From assembly GCA_009869945.1 (NCBI GenBank), contig WIXG01000033.1:300221-364220 (forward strand): 64,000 nucleotides of DNA. Direction: 5' to 3'. A model generated the notes under the pieces. The model worked only from the letters and a program-made list of their open reading frames with translations, was not told the DNA's origin and ran no database searches. This document shows positions 14,633 to 24,989 of the stretch, piece after piece. Made by a program: the position numbers and the translations under genes. Source of the stretch: Mesaphorura yosii. Its lineage: Eukaryota; Arthropoda; Collembola; Poduromorpha; Tullbergiidae. The first letter of the stretch is position 1; every line of letters begins with the position of its first letter.

Positions 14633-14969
14633 GATCGGTAAGATGAACAATGGATTTGCTTCTTCTAAACTCAATAATCTATAAAAATTCCAATATGAAT
14701 CTGAGTTTATGCTTTAATTTCAAATCTGAACTGGCTATGTTTGTTGCAATTTGTACAGCCAATACGGCATGTGAGTAAGCAGTGAGTCATTTTAACTTTT
14801 CGTCTGAATAGTTTAGTTTTTCTACGTTCATTGAAACAGGGTGGGGTTTTTGATTGTGGAATTCAGCTGATGTCCATCGGGATTTGGATCCTCCAATAGC
14901 ACAGAAAGGAAACGGGTACGTAAGTACGGTAATTTAGGAAGAGCTAAACAGTTGAAAACTCTGTCTTAC

Positions 14970-17383
14970 TTACTCAGTCTTGGGTCGCTTCTTTTTGTGG
15001 TCGGCAGGTGGAGGAGATTTATCACTCACTAACTTCTTGAAGATATCACCAGCTCTTTCAGGGCTACCGTCGCCTAGCAATGGACGTTTCTTCTCTTCTT
15101 TCTGTAGCTTTTGATAGGTTGAGAATGGTATAATGCGAAAATCTGCACCACACTCAATATTGCCCATTACTAAGGATGCTTGATCTTTATCATTTAATGC
15201 CACGAATAATGATTGCTGATTTCTCCACCACATCTGGATTGTTCCTGAAAGATCAAATAAATTGTTATAATTGAAATAATAAACTGTATGAAGTCAAATC
15301 AATCTATCTTACCGAATGGCTGGAAGATCTGTTGAATACTTTTCGCGGTAGCGTCCTTTGGACAAGTCACGTAAAATACGTGAGACCGAGACGGAGTTAC
15401 TAACAATCATCAAAATATAGAAAACATCCAAGGTTTTGGTATTGATTATGGATAACATTGAAGGTTGCTTACAATCTGTTCCGGAGATATTCAGATAAGT
15501 AATGTCTGACATCCTCATTATAAAAAGTCTGGAAAATACGACACATGCCACTAGTTAAGCCTGTGACACACAGAGACTGATCATTGATCTGAAGTGACTG
15601 CGTACTTGTTTAAAAGTGGCATGATGAGAGGTGATTCTGGTAAGACTAAATTCTTCTTAGGATCGTGGAGGGTTCCTAAATATTGACACATTCCAATGAA
15701 CGAGGCACCAGTGATAAAAGCGTCAAATGCGGCTTCGTGTTTCTTGCGGTCATTCAAGTCAAATCCAACGACATTTTGACCCTCTTCTTTCTTAATTACT
15801 GGAAATCAGAAAATGCTCTGATTAAGAGACCATTTTCATGTAAACACCACTATCCACCTCACCTGGAAGCTTAAAGGGTTCCTGTTGAACACTTTTGCAA
15901 ACGTCAAATAACACAGTCGATGAAATATACTCCTTGAAAGGGTTGCTGCTCGCCATGTATTTCGTGTCTATTAAATTCGGGAATGTTTTCTGGACCAACG
16001 TTTTGAAGTCAGCTAAGTTATCAGGTAATTCTTCAACAAATTGATGCACTGAGTGCGCAATGTCGAGAAGCATGTTGTGTCCCACCACAACCTTGCCCTG
16101 TTTAATCCAAACATATTGACCTTTATCGACACAATGATTACGTCCGAAACCACTCCTCCTCCGTCGAATATTCTTACCGATTCAGATATTTTCCTGATTA
16201 CTTTAGCAAATCCAACACCTTTGCCAATCATATCCATCTCTTGTTGCTTCTTCTCGTCGTTACGAGCCAGCTGTTCACTTTGATTAAGTTTCACAACTCT
16301 TAGAATTCGGCATTTGGTATCGCCTCGACTTGCTTGAGTTTTTGCCTTCGTTTCTGAACCGGAGCCGTTGGATTCTCCGTTGGAAATTTGCGATGACGCT
16401 ATACGATCAATTATATCTTTTGAATCCGTGGTGTCCCCAGTTGAACTAGAACTTTCGTTGCCATCAGTTTGGTCTTCTCTTTCATCTTTCACAACGATAG
16501 TCTCGAAATAGAGCTTCTTCGAATATTTCGGTTTGATGTTGTGAAATATTAATTTCCTTTGAAAAGGCGTTACGTCTTCAATTCTCAGCTCAGTTAAAGT
16601 ACTGCCAAGAAATCTCTTGATTTTTCCACTGTAAAGAACAGCGTTGTCATTCATAAGGAAGTCTTTCATTAAACCATTACACCACAATTCTTTTTAGAAA
16701 ATTGCAACACGTACTTGATACTTTCCATAAATTTCTTCAAATTCTCAGGTACCGGCAGTGCATTTGAATTTTCTTCCGAAGCCAAGTACGTTTGTCTCTT
16801 CTCGAAGTCTTCGCGCATCTTTTCTTCATTTGCATAAGTCAGATACGGGATGCCTGAACAAGGTCAAATCACATTATTTATCATTCGTCCAGTTCGTTTC
16901 TATAAAGCTTGAGTTGTTACAGACCTTCGTAGATTAACTTGTTAAAATCAAATCCACATGAAGCCAAAAAATCTAGCGACGAGCTTTCACATAGAAATCG
17001 AATATTCGGAGCGTTGTTACTGAATCCACGTGGAAATGTGAAAAAATTGTACGCTTGATGACTGAACTCGTTCTTGACCTTGTCGTAGAAGAATGTGCAT
17101 AACCCGAACTGAACCACTAAGAACTGACTTGCGGATTTTCTGACAGCAATGTAACGTTCTTCCATGGTTTCAAAGCAGTTGTCTTTATCGTCAGTGACAT
17201 TCAGTCCGGTCAGCTCACAGTCTATCGCCACGAATATGGACTTGTCGATGCTCTTCTCAATTTCCGGCAGCAGGTCGTCGAAGTCTGAAATCAAAGCAAG
17301 ACAAGGGCGAATAAAATGCGGCTTTCAATGAACTACAACTACTCATGCTTACTTATGCACTTACTCTTTGAAATGACCTCCAT
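14970..17383 (-). CDS. PARN: Poly(A)-specific ribonuclease PARN
   Basis: PARN is a 3'-5' exoribonuclease that removes poly(A) tails and matures small RNAs in the nucleus and cytoplasm. The model has nine coding exons, 604 residues: 17365-17383, 16925-17284, 16715-16853, 16178-16628, 15863-16097, 15606-15798, 15473-15528, 15313-15399 and 14970-15244. The first coding exon is only 19 bases. The DEDDh active site is complete: D28 and E30 (AIDCELTG), D335 (VVVGHNMLLD), H422 and D427 (HEAAFDAFITG). An R3H-like segment (TPFQRKLIFHNI) interrupts the nuclease fold in exon 4, and a C-terminal RRM contains the cap-binding type tryptophans (QMWWRN). The tail ends in a basic KKKRPK stretch. At 604 residues it is close to the vertebrate length (about 640). 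The exon 2 donor (G|gtctgt) is weak but gives the conserved FDFNK...GIPYL junction. Confidence 0.95.
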
Positions 17384-18018
17384 CTTAATGAGTCGTGTTA
17401 CTTGAGTTACTTTCGATGTCAGCAAAAGCTAAATTAATGAATCTAATGAAATTTTACTCTGCTGAAGTTGAATTTCAATTTTGTACGAAATCTTCTTGAA
17501 CAGCCCATAAATCTTAATCCAGGTTCTTGTTTCCTCCTGCATAGAATTGATGTGAAACCAGATCTTCTTGATTACACTCGCAAGGGTTTAACTAAACTTA
17601 ACTCGATCGCTTCGACCTTCGACTAACTGACGGAGTAGTCTGTTATAAAACGACTAAAAACTTTCCCTCTTCATGCAATTTCAATTTCAATTTCAATTCA
17701 CTTTCGTAATTCGTAGTACGATGTACTATGTACTTTTCACTGTTTGAAGTTTGGTGCTTGAATTTCCTTATGTATTGTTATGCACATATTCGCATGAACT
17801 TATAACTTTCTGGCTTTGATTTGATGACGATGATTCATGATTTGTTCGATTGAATCGAAATGAATCACTGATTATGAAAATCGGACGAATTTATTAAGAA
17901 ACTCTGAGACAGGTCTATAAAACGAATCTATACATTCAATTCTGCTGGTCGGCATTATAAAGCGAAACTCAGAATACATGTAAAATGTACAAAGTCAGTT
18001 ACTTTAATGAGAGTGGAA
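17384..18018. other. PARN-PPIL4 intergenic spacer with PPIL4 3'UTR
   Basis: This 635-base spacer lies between the PPIL4 stop and the PARN start, both on the minus strand. It contains a TTTCAA-type short tandem repeat around 17673-17699 and a candidate minus-strand poly(A) signal at 17890-17895. The PARN promoter must lie here or just beyond. No other coding signal is visible. Confidence 0.6.
17890..17895 (-). terminator. Candidate poly(A) signal of PPIL4
   Basis: AATAAA on the minus strand, about 125 bases downstream of the PPIL4 stop codon. It is the first canonical hexamer in that direction and would give a short 3'UTR. Confidence 0.5.
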
Positions 18019-19780
18019 TTAAGCTTTCTCCCCCTTCTTTCTTCGCTTCGGCTTCGACTTTGAATCACTATCCTCAGAATCAGAACTGGAACTGGAGGAA
18101 CCACTCGATGAGCCCGAAGAACTGGAGCTAGACTCCTTTTTTGACTTCGACAATTTTTCCCGTTGGCTTTTCAGGAGATCTTCTCTGAGCAACCGCAAAA
18201 GACGGTCGTCGGCTCTGAAATAAGAATTCATACACTAGCGTTAATATTTAATTGCTCACTTTGTATAACATTAAGTGTGTTGACTTACGACTCTTGGTCA
18301 GGAGTGGGAGTCTTCTTTCGTTTTTGTTCTGAGGCATGGCCTCTTGAGTACCTCGGAGGAGACCGACTCCATTGTTTATTCGCGCTAGAAGCCGCCACTG
18401 GCCCTGTACCTTTAGCGGCCTTAGGATTAAACGTTCGTGGTGCGCCTCCTTTAGGGCCTTTATCATTATCGTTAAAGACTTGAACTCCACGGCCCTTCCC
18501 TTTCCATTTATACTGCGAAACACTTTGGCTGAAATCAACGTGAATTCTTCGGTCATCAATGAGCACGTTGTCCATTTTGAAATACGCGTCTTCACAGGCT
18601 TTGCGATCTTGAAATTCGATGAATGCGTATTGTAACGAGTCACCTGATTTCTGGTCCCGGATCACTTCACAGCTGTGAGCACACATTATAAATATAGGCT
18701 GCAAAATACAGAAAGTAACATAATGGACGACGATTGCTTACCTATTTATCCTCCCAAATCGGCTGAAGATGATTTCGAGGTCGTCATCAGTTGTGACAGG
18801 ATTCAATTTGCATACAAAAAGCACGTTTTCTGGAGGCGCGATATCAGCATCAGGCAAGTCTCCGACCATTTCCAATATTGTGGCACGTGCTTTGGCTTCT
18901 TTCTCCTGAATTATTTCATCCATTTCCTCTAAAGTCCTGCCTTCCTGGTCATCAATTTCTTCATCGGCACCAATTCGTCCGCTCTATGAAGCATTGCAGA
19001 ATGAATTAGGCATGAAAAATATACAATCAAGAAACTCAGGTCTGAGGATTCACTGACTTACATCCAACATTTCTTGCGTGAGTTCTGGAGAACATGGAGG
19101 GATCTCTAAGTTTTTTGGGTCGTCGTACGGGTCGTCCAAAATAACGGTATGCGTTATTCGTATGTCTTGATACGGTCTATGTTCATCGTCGCAAATTGCA
19201 TTATTAAGCTTTTCTAAGACATCAAACCCTTCTACCACTTCACCAAATGCGCAGTGTTCATCATCAAGATAGTCCAAATCCGGGGATAATGTAATGAAAA
19301 ACTGTGATGCCAACATTTGATCACCGCAGTTAACCATGGATATTGTACCCAGCTTCTTGTGCTTGATTCGTGGCACCTTTTCACTCTCGAAGTATCTGGC
19401 TTGCTCTCCGTATAGCAAACTACAATATTAATTCAGAACAGAGTTGGCCATTAGTATTCATTCGGCATGTATGAAATGTCCACACATTTAGTACTGTAAC
19501 CTGTTGACAGAATGTCCACCACGGCCAGTTCCAGTTGGGTCACCAGTTTGCGCAATGAAACCCTTTCGTACAGTGTGAAAGAGACTGAAGTTGTAATACT
19601 TGATTTTGCATAACTTGAGGAAGTTCAAGCAGCCTGGAAATCAGCAAAACGTCAGTCAATTAACTCTACACCTAATCAAAAAATGAGATGTCACGATTAG
19701 CCGGCCTTACTTTTCGGACGTTCCTTGATATACAAATCCACCGTTATATCCCCAAGCGTCGTTTCAATTACCACCGACAT
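18019..19780 (-). CDS. PPIL4: Peptidyl-prolyl isomerase-like 4 (cyclophilin with RRM)
   Basis: PPIL4 is a nuclear spliceosome-associated cyclophilin. Six coding exons give 460 residues: 19711-19780, 19501-19633, 19062-19419, 18742-18983, 18289-18672 and 18019-18214. The N terminus ([17 protein letters not shown]) begins a cyclophilin domain of about 165 residues that contains [20 protein letters not shown] and the [10 protein letters not shown] end typical of this subfamily. The conserved linker [10 protein letters not shown] leads to an RRM at about 240-318 (RNP2 VLFVCKL, RNP1-like YAFIEFQ, then [17 protein letters not shown]). The tail is Ser/Lys-rich, with a long serine run and a [10 protein letters not shown] nuclear-localisation-like end. 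It is slightly shorter than the human protein (492), mainly in the tail. The start is fixed by the conserved N terminus, and ING3 begins 457 bases away on the other strand. Confidence 0.96.
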
Positions 19781-20237
19781 TTTTGAAGTCCAAGCTGATA
19801 AGATCCAAGACTGAGGAAGTATCAAGTTCGAAGTGAAGTCTAGTCCCCAACCAGCTACAAATTCCTTAGCGAAGAGCAGTCGGACATTGAAATCTTAGGC
19901 TCTAGTTGTTGTCAATGTTGACTGCTCGATTGTGAGTACTTCTGAAACAGAGCCAAGAGTCAGCAGGAGCAATCACCGGCAGCTCCAAAATAATAGCAAG
20001 TCGAATACGAACCATTATTCAGTTTTGACGCAGGTACGCGCATTTGCCCAAGGATTCTCATCTTACAGCCTGCGACTAGCATCACCACGCCTTCATAGCA
20101 CTCAATGCACTTTTTACACAGCAACAGCAGGGCAATTTTATCGAAAATTTCAACTAGTTAACTAATTAATTTCAGCTTGTTCGGTCAAGCCCCGGATTTG
20201 AACATAATTAAATTAAACGCCGAAAATCCCAGTCAAG
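19781..20237. promoter_or_regulatory. Shared promoter region of PPIL4 and ING3
   Basis: These 457 bases separate the start codons of two divergent nuclear housekeeping genes, so both promoters must overlap or abut here. No TATA box at a suitable distance is obvious on either side, which fits a dispersed housekeeping promoter. A chance ORF at 19932-20165 is not supported. Confidence 0.55.
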
Positions 20238-21981
20238 ATGTTGTACATGGAAGATTACCTCGAGAGTAAGCCATTACAATTTTCTAAGCAATTTTATAAA
20301 ATCGTATTTCGTAATTGCATTTTATTTTGGGGGGATGAGAAAGCTCTTTTGTGTGTATGTTGCAATTGAAGCAAGAGACTGCGAAGATCTTCGTTGCATG
20401 CAGAACATATTGCATGGGAAGCTTGGTGGCTTTGTTCAAGGTTGAAAATTTTAGCATCAACTAAAATGGTAATTCTTTTATTTTATCAGTGATTGAGCAT
20501 CTCCCACAAGAACTGAAGGATCGATTCACTGAGATTCGAGAATTAGATCTTCAAGTACAGAGTAAGTAATGTAGGACAAGTCAAAAGTGCGCTCTGCTGT
20601 ATGATGTCAACGATTGAGACAAACGAAGCAGCCTTCGGTGACTAATTAGTCAATTCCCTTCCAGATGCAACTGATAAACTTGATGATCGTGTCAAACTCT
20701 TCTTCTCAAATGCGAGGAAAATGAAAATTTCCGATAAGGAAGTAGAGTTCGAAGCAATTAGGAAGGAGTATTACAAGACGCTTGAGGATGCGGGTACATT
20801 GAGACACAATTCAGCGTCGGATTGTGCGTTGAAGCCCAGCAGGCTGTCATACAATTCGCTTTCTTTTAATTACACAGATGAGAAAGTCCATCAAGCAAAT
20901 CAAATGTACGATCTTGTTGACCGGTACCTGAGAAGACTGGACCAAGAACTACACAAATTCAAAATGGAGCTTGAGGCTGATAATGCTGGCATTACTGAAG
21001 TTCTGGAGAAACGTAAGTCAGTGGCAATGTGAGTTGGTGAGAGCCTCTGGATTCATGACAATCTTTCCATGAGTTTAGGATCTCTGGATTTGGATCAAAA
21101 AGAACGCGAAAAAGAAAATCATTTACATCAAAAGGAGAATAGAATAATTCCTGCACTTGCTCACAATCCGTTGGCATCAACATCGGCTCTTGCATCACAA
21201 CAGCTACTAAGTGTCAAATCGGAAAAGAAATCTGAGCGGAAGTCCTCAGTTGATAAAACTGGAAGTGGTGGAATAGCGTACAGTCTAGGCCACATAGGAG
21301 TTGGATCAACTGCAATCGCTGCTGCAGCGTCACAAGCAATTGCTGCAACCCAGCAGGTATTTGTGCGAAAACATTGGCTTTAAGAACATAATGAGCAGCA
21401 GATGCTAATTTGATTGTTTTGCACAGATGCAACAAGGACGACGAACCGCGAGTCTGAAGGCATCGTATGACGCGATTAATTCTGGTCTTCACACGCAAGA
21501 ATTTAGTGTTGGACGGGAACTATTGGCGAACACCGATATTAGCAATGCTGCACAACAGGCATTTGCGGCAACTACCGGAGGTTCAATCAGTGTCGAACAG
21601 AAGCGAAACAAACGCAAATCACAGCACACAGCTCAAAATCAGCAGGAGCTCATGCCACAACTTCCCGAGGAACTTGATGAAGGACTTCCGATGGAAACGT
21701 CGGAAAATCCAGACTGGACTTATGACCCAAGCGAACCCAGATATTGTCTTTGTAATCAAGTTTCGTACGGTGACATGGTTGCTTGTGATAACGAAGATGT
21801 AAGCACTAGATCGACTAGATGCAATGTGTAGGGCAAGTTCCGGATGTTGATTCTTCTTTTTTGTTTTCAGTGTCCAATTGAATGGTTCCACTACCCGTGC
21901 GTGGGAATTACGTCAACTCCGAAAGGCAAATGGTATTGCCCACAATGCTCCGCGTCAATGAAAAGGAGGGGTCGTCGATAA
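20238..21981 (+). CDS. ING3: Inhibitor of growth protein 3
   Basis: ING3 is the histone-mark reader subunit of the NuA4/TIP60 acetyltransferase complex. Seven exons give 374 residues: 20238-20265, 20490-20561, 20665-20793, 20878-21012, 21079-21356, 21427-21798 and 21871-21981. The N-terminal ING helical domain is clear ([53 protein letters not shown]). The middle is Ser/Ala-rich with the family motif [11 protein letters not shown]. The C-terminal PHD finger at about 320-366 has all zinc ligands ([29 protein letters not shown]) and the W of the H3K4me3 aromatic cage. It ends KRRGRR, as in the family. The intron 20794-20877 is 84 bases, in frame and without a stop, so its retention would still give an open protein (see findings). 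Confidence 0.96.
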
Positions 21982-22520
21982 ATTACAAGACTGTTTATGA
22001 ACATACAAGGGGTTTAGCTTGATTGATGGAAAGTTAGCGTAGTTCGTAAGCTAGTTAATTTAGTAATTCAAGGGTCTCTAACTCCACTTGTAAACTCGTG
22101 AGGAGTTTATATTTGCTAGTTTAAATTTCATTTTAGCAACTGTTCACCTGAACTGTAAACTGAAGGTTAATTGACACGCGCCATATGTAATTAATTGTGT
22201 AAGTTTAATTGACGTCAATTTAAAATGACTTCCAATGTAATTGTGCATGGTAAAACTTATTTGCTCATTAATATATATTGTGATAGGTTTGGATGGTGAA
22301 CGGGCAATTAGTATTAAAGATTAGCTAGCTGTAGACTTATGCGATTGTAATCATACGATCAATTGAGCAAAATTGTAATCCAGTTTGGATATTTTTGTAG
22401 AAGTTAATTTACTTCTAAGAAGACTTACAATACAAGAGGAAGGAGGAAGTGAAGGGTGTAATTAAATGACAGTATTCATTCGTAGTGCAAGGAAATATCC
22501 GAAATCTAATAAAGAAGTAG
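21982..22520 (+). other. ING3 3'UTR
   Basis: AT-rich sequence follows the ING3 stop and runs to a canonical AATAAA at 22508-22513 on the same strand, implying a 3'UTR of roughly 540 bases. No open frame with coding character lies inside it. Confidence 0.6.
22508..22513 (+). terminator. Candidate poly(A) signal of ING3
   Basis: AATAAA on the plus strand, 527 bases after the ING3 stop codon. It is the first canonical hexamer after the stop that I can see. Confidence 0.5.
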
Positions 22521-22891
22521 GAAGGAACGCCAGACCATTTTTATTAACGCTTTATCGGATGAGGAAAAATAAACCTATGAACGACTTTCCTGGTCCCGTG
22601 ATTACAGTTGCTGATTGAGCCTTGAACTTTTTCCTCCTCTGCAAGCTCTTAATTAAAAGGATTCGATCCTCCCATTGAGAGATCCCTCTTGGTTCATACG
22701 CGACATGCTTTTCTAATTTCCCAGCTAATGACCGCCACAAGTACGCAACGCGAGAAGGAAGTCCTCAACATTTTGCGGTTTCTTCCCACGTCTTGGCCTC
22801 AGCGTATTCGTTTGCCAACATCTTCTGGACGCGGACTGTCGAATGACGGATGCACGGATGCAATTTTCATTTCCTTTTCCTGACTGAACCT

Positions 22892-22925
22892 TATAAAAAC
22901 GAAGCAAAAGTATCAAATGTCATTA
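22892..22925 (+). promoter_or_regulatory. TATA box and initiator of the small secreted peptide gene
   Basis: TATAAAA at 22892-22898 is followed 30 bases later by an arthropod-type initiator (TCATTA, 22920-22925, predicted start at A22922). This is the canonical TATA-to-start spacing and gives a 5'UTR of about 96 bases before the ATG at 23018. A POU octamer in reverse orientation (ATTTGCAT, 22926-22933) sits immediately downstream of the predicted start site. The housekeeping neighbours lack such a core promoter, which suggests regulated, possibly tissue-specific expression. Confidence 0.6.
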
Positions 22926-23017
22926 ATTTGCATTTCCTTCACTAGCAAAACATTCTTCCTAGCCTTTCAGTCCTCCGGCCTCCTCCTTTCCAACAGCTCC
23001 AAGTCCTAAATTCCAAG

Positions 23018-23675
23018 ATGGCTAAATCAGCGCTGCTGTATTTGACTGCTGCCTTGCTCGTGACGCTGATCTCAATCGACATGGTGCAGTGCGAGTCAAC
23101 CGAGTCGGAGCAGGATTTTAGTTCATTTTCCTCTCTCGCTGACGATGATATGGACGCAGGATGTAAGTCGAATCAAAATCAAAGCGGAGTCTAGATTTTC
23201 ACGTATGCACTTCCGGTAGACTTAAAAATACATGCGAAGATTTATTAAATTATAAATTTGAAAGAACTGTACATTATCACTTATTATTTAGCGTATTTAG
23301 CGATCACAATGCACAGCATTGTGAGACAGCATTCATACAGGTAAAAGGTTGTAAAAGTAGTTCTAAACCTATCGTATCAAAAGTATAAAAGTAAGAATGT
23401 GTTGACACAGGAAGCATCCACACCCAAAAGTTTCTTCAGACGAATCCAAATCCAGACTTATGAAATGAACTTGATGAATTGAAATCGTTCAAGCGTTTGT
23501 GATTGTGATTACAGATGACTTAAGGAGGCGCTCCGAGAGAATGCTGCCGTACCGTAGATTTGCCCGCGCGAAGGTGCCGTCATCAGCTCTCTACAAACCA
23601 AAAAAGAACTTTAGCAAAAATTTCGCAGCAGACACCTTCGGCGCAGCTAAGCAATTGGTCAATGCGAAGAAATGA
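23018..23675 (+). CDS. Small secreted cationic peptide precursor, unrecognised
   Basis: Two exons (23018-23162, 23515-23675) encode 101 residues, and the splice sites are canonical (T|gtaagt, attacag). Residues 1 to about 25 form a clear signal peptide (MAKSALLYLTAALLVTLIS, ending near VQC/ES). An acidic spacer follows (nine D/E in about 26 residues, including ADDDMD). A triple-arginine site (LRRR) introduces a strongly basic C-terminal part of about 50 residues with some fifteen K/R and only two acidic residues (LPYRRFARAKVP, YKPKKNFSKNF, QLVNAKK). No cysteine is left after signal cleavage and no GKR amidation site is seen. An acidic propiece plus linear cationic peptide is the layout of many antimicrobial or neuropeptide-like precursors, but I recognise no family. 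TATA/initiator promoter and AATAAA flank it. Confidence 0.72.
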
Positions 23676-24047
23676 GTCATCATAAGTCAACGCCTCGTCG
23701 ACATGAATCGAGAGTTTATGGTACGTGGCACCCTAGTCCGCCTGACTTTCGACGTGGATGTGACCTTCAACGGGTACGAATGTGAGTGATTAGATTCCGA
23801 TCGTTTATTCCATGTGTACGCTTGTAAAACGACATCGAGTGATTCGGTTAAATGGTCAACGTAGAACGTAGTACGTAGATTGCAGATAATTAGTTATGTT
23901 AATAGTCTAGCCTCGGTTAGAAAGCGTAGCCGTAGCGTAGCGTAGTATCTTATTATTTCCGACCTTATCAAAATTCGTATCGTAAAGTAATCAATCTACC
24001 TCGATCAATTTTCTCTGTAGCGTAGTGTAGTTTGTTAATGAACAACG

Positions 24048-24053
24048 AATAAA
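24048..24053 (+). terminator. Candidate poly(A) signal of the peptide gene
   Basis: AATAAA on the plus strand, about 370 bases downstream of the peptide stop codon. Second-choice hexamer-like sequences follow within 15 bases (acaataaattg). A 28-codon open frame at 23703 lies in the implied 3'UTR and is probably chance. Confidence 0.45.
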
Positions 24054-24079
24054 ATACAATAAATTGCGTGCTTGGCGGA

Positions 24080-24989
24080 ATTTCATACGTGTGATGATTC
24101 CCGTGCTCTAAGAATATACCACGAATTTTGTCGTCAGTATTAAAATATCTTACGTATAGTTTTACTATTTTCACTTTTCATACTTCTATTTACATGAGAA
24201 TTAAAATTTCATTACCTACCCGAATTCAGCTAAAAATTGGTTCTCCTTCTCTCAAATAGTCTAATTAGGTATCAGATGTAAAAATATCAGTTTTCGGAGA
24301 TGAACTCAGTCTCAACCTCATTCAAATTGAATTAGAAACGAACACACAATCCTCTTTAGATAGTGTAAAATGTATAGAAATAGCCGAATCAGCAATAAAC
24401 GGGATCTGGAAGAATCATTATGGCGTTGGCGTATGTGTGTAAATTCGTTTCTCACAAGTTCGGATGTACAAAGGCGAAGATTTTGCTTGAGTTTAGATTT
24501 AAATGACCAAACCCTTGCAGGGCTTGAGCATAGAGGCAAGTGGCAAGAAGAGCGAGGAATGGAGGCTGCATCGGAGATGAATAGACTAATAGAATTGGTG
24601 TATTTATGTGAGAACTAACGATTCTTGCCCTATCCATTATCCTAAATATGAGTTAATGTACAACCTGATTACCTGAACGCGTTAGCAAACGCCAAATACT
24701 AATGGCAGTCACACATAATCACAAACTAAAGTCTAGATTACTTAATCGTCCACTCCGCCTTCGTAAACTTACACAATATAACACAGCATGGCATATTTGA
24801 TTGATTTACAGAGACCAAGATAAGAAAATATATCTAATTTGGAAATACGGTAAGCCTTTCTATACCGTTATACGCATTGATATTATACCAACTCTGTGGT
24901 TTTACGTAGGAACCCAAAATCAGTTATTTCACCGAGCAGGACAACAATGGTTGATAATCCTGGTGGCTTTAATTTTAAGGTGCTAAGTG
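24080..24989. other. Spacer between the peptide gene and USP36, probably USP36 3'UTR
   Basis: AT-rich sequence lies between two convergent genes. I see no supported gene. Part of it must be the 3'UTR of the minus-strand USP36 gene. No strong canonical minus-strand AATAAA was identified near the stop. Confidence 0.4.

Noticed and set aside
22552-22916. Minus-strand frames with protein-like pieces (LWRSLAGKLEKHVAYEPRGI, and LANEYAEAKTWEET) separated by a stop
   Set aside because: The pieces are in one frame but interrupted by TGA, have no convincing splice sites and match no family I know. They overlap the promoter of the peptide gene. A pseudogene is possible but not supportable.
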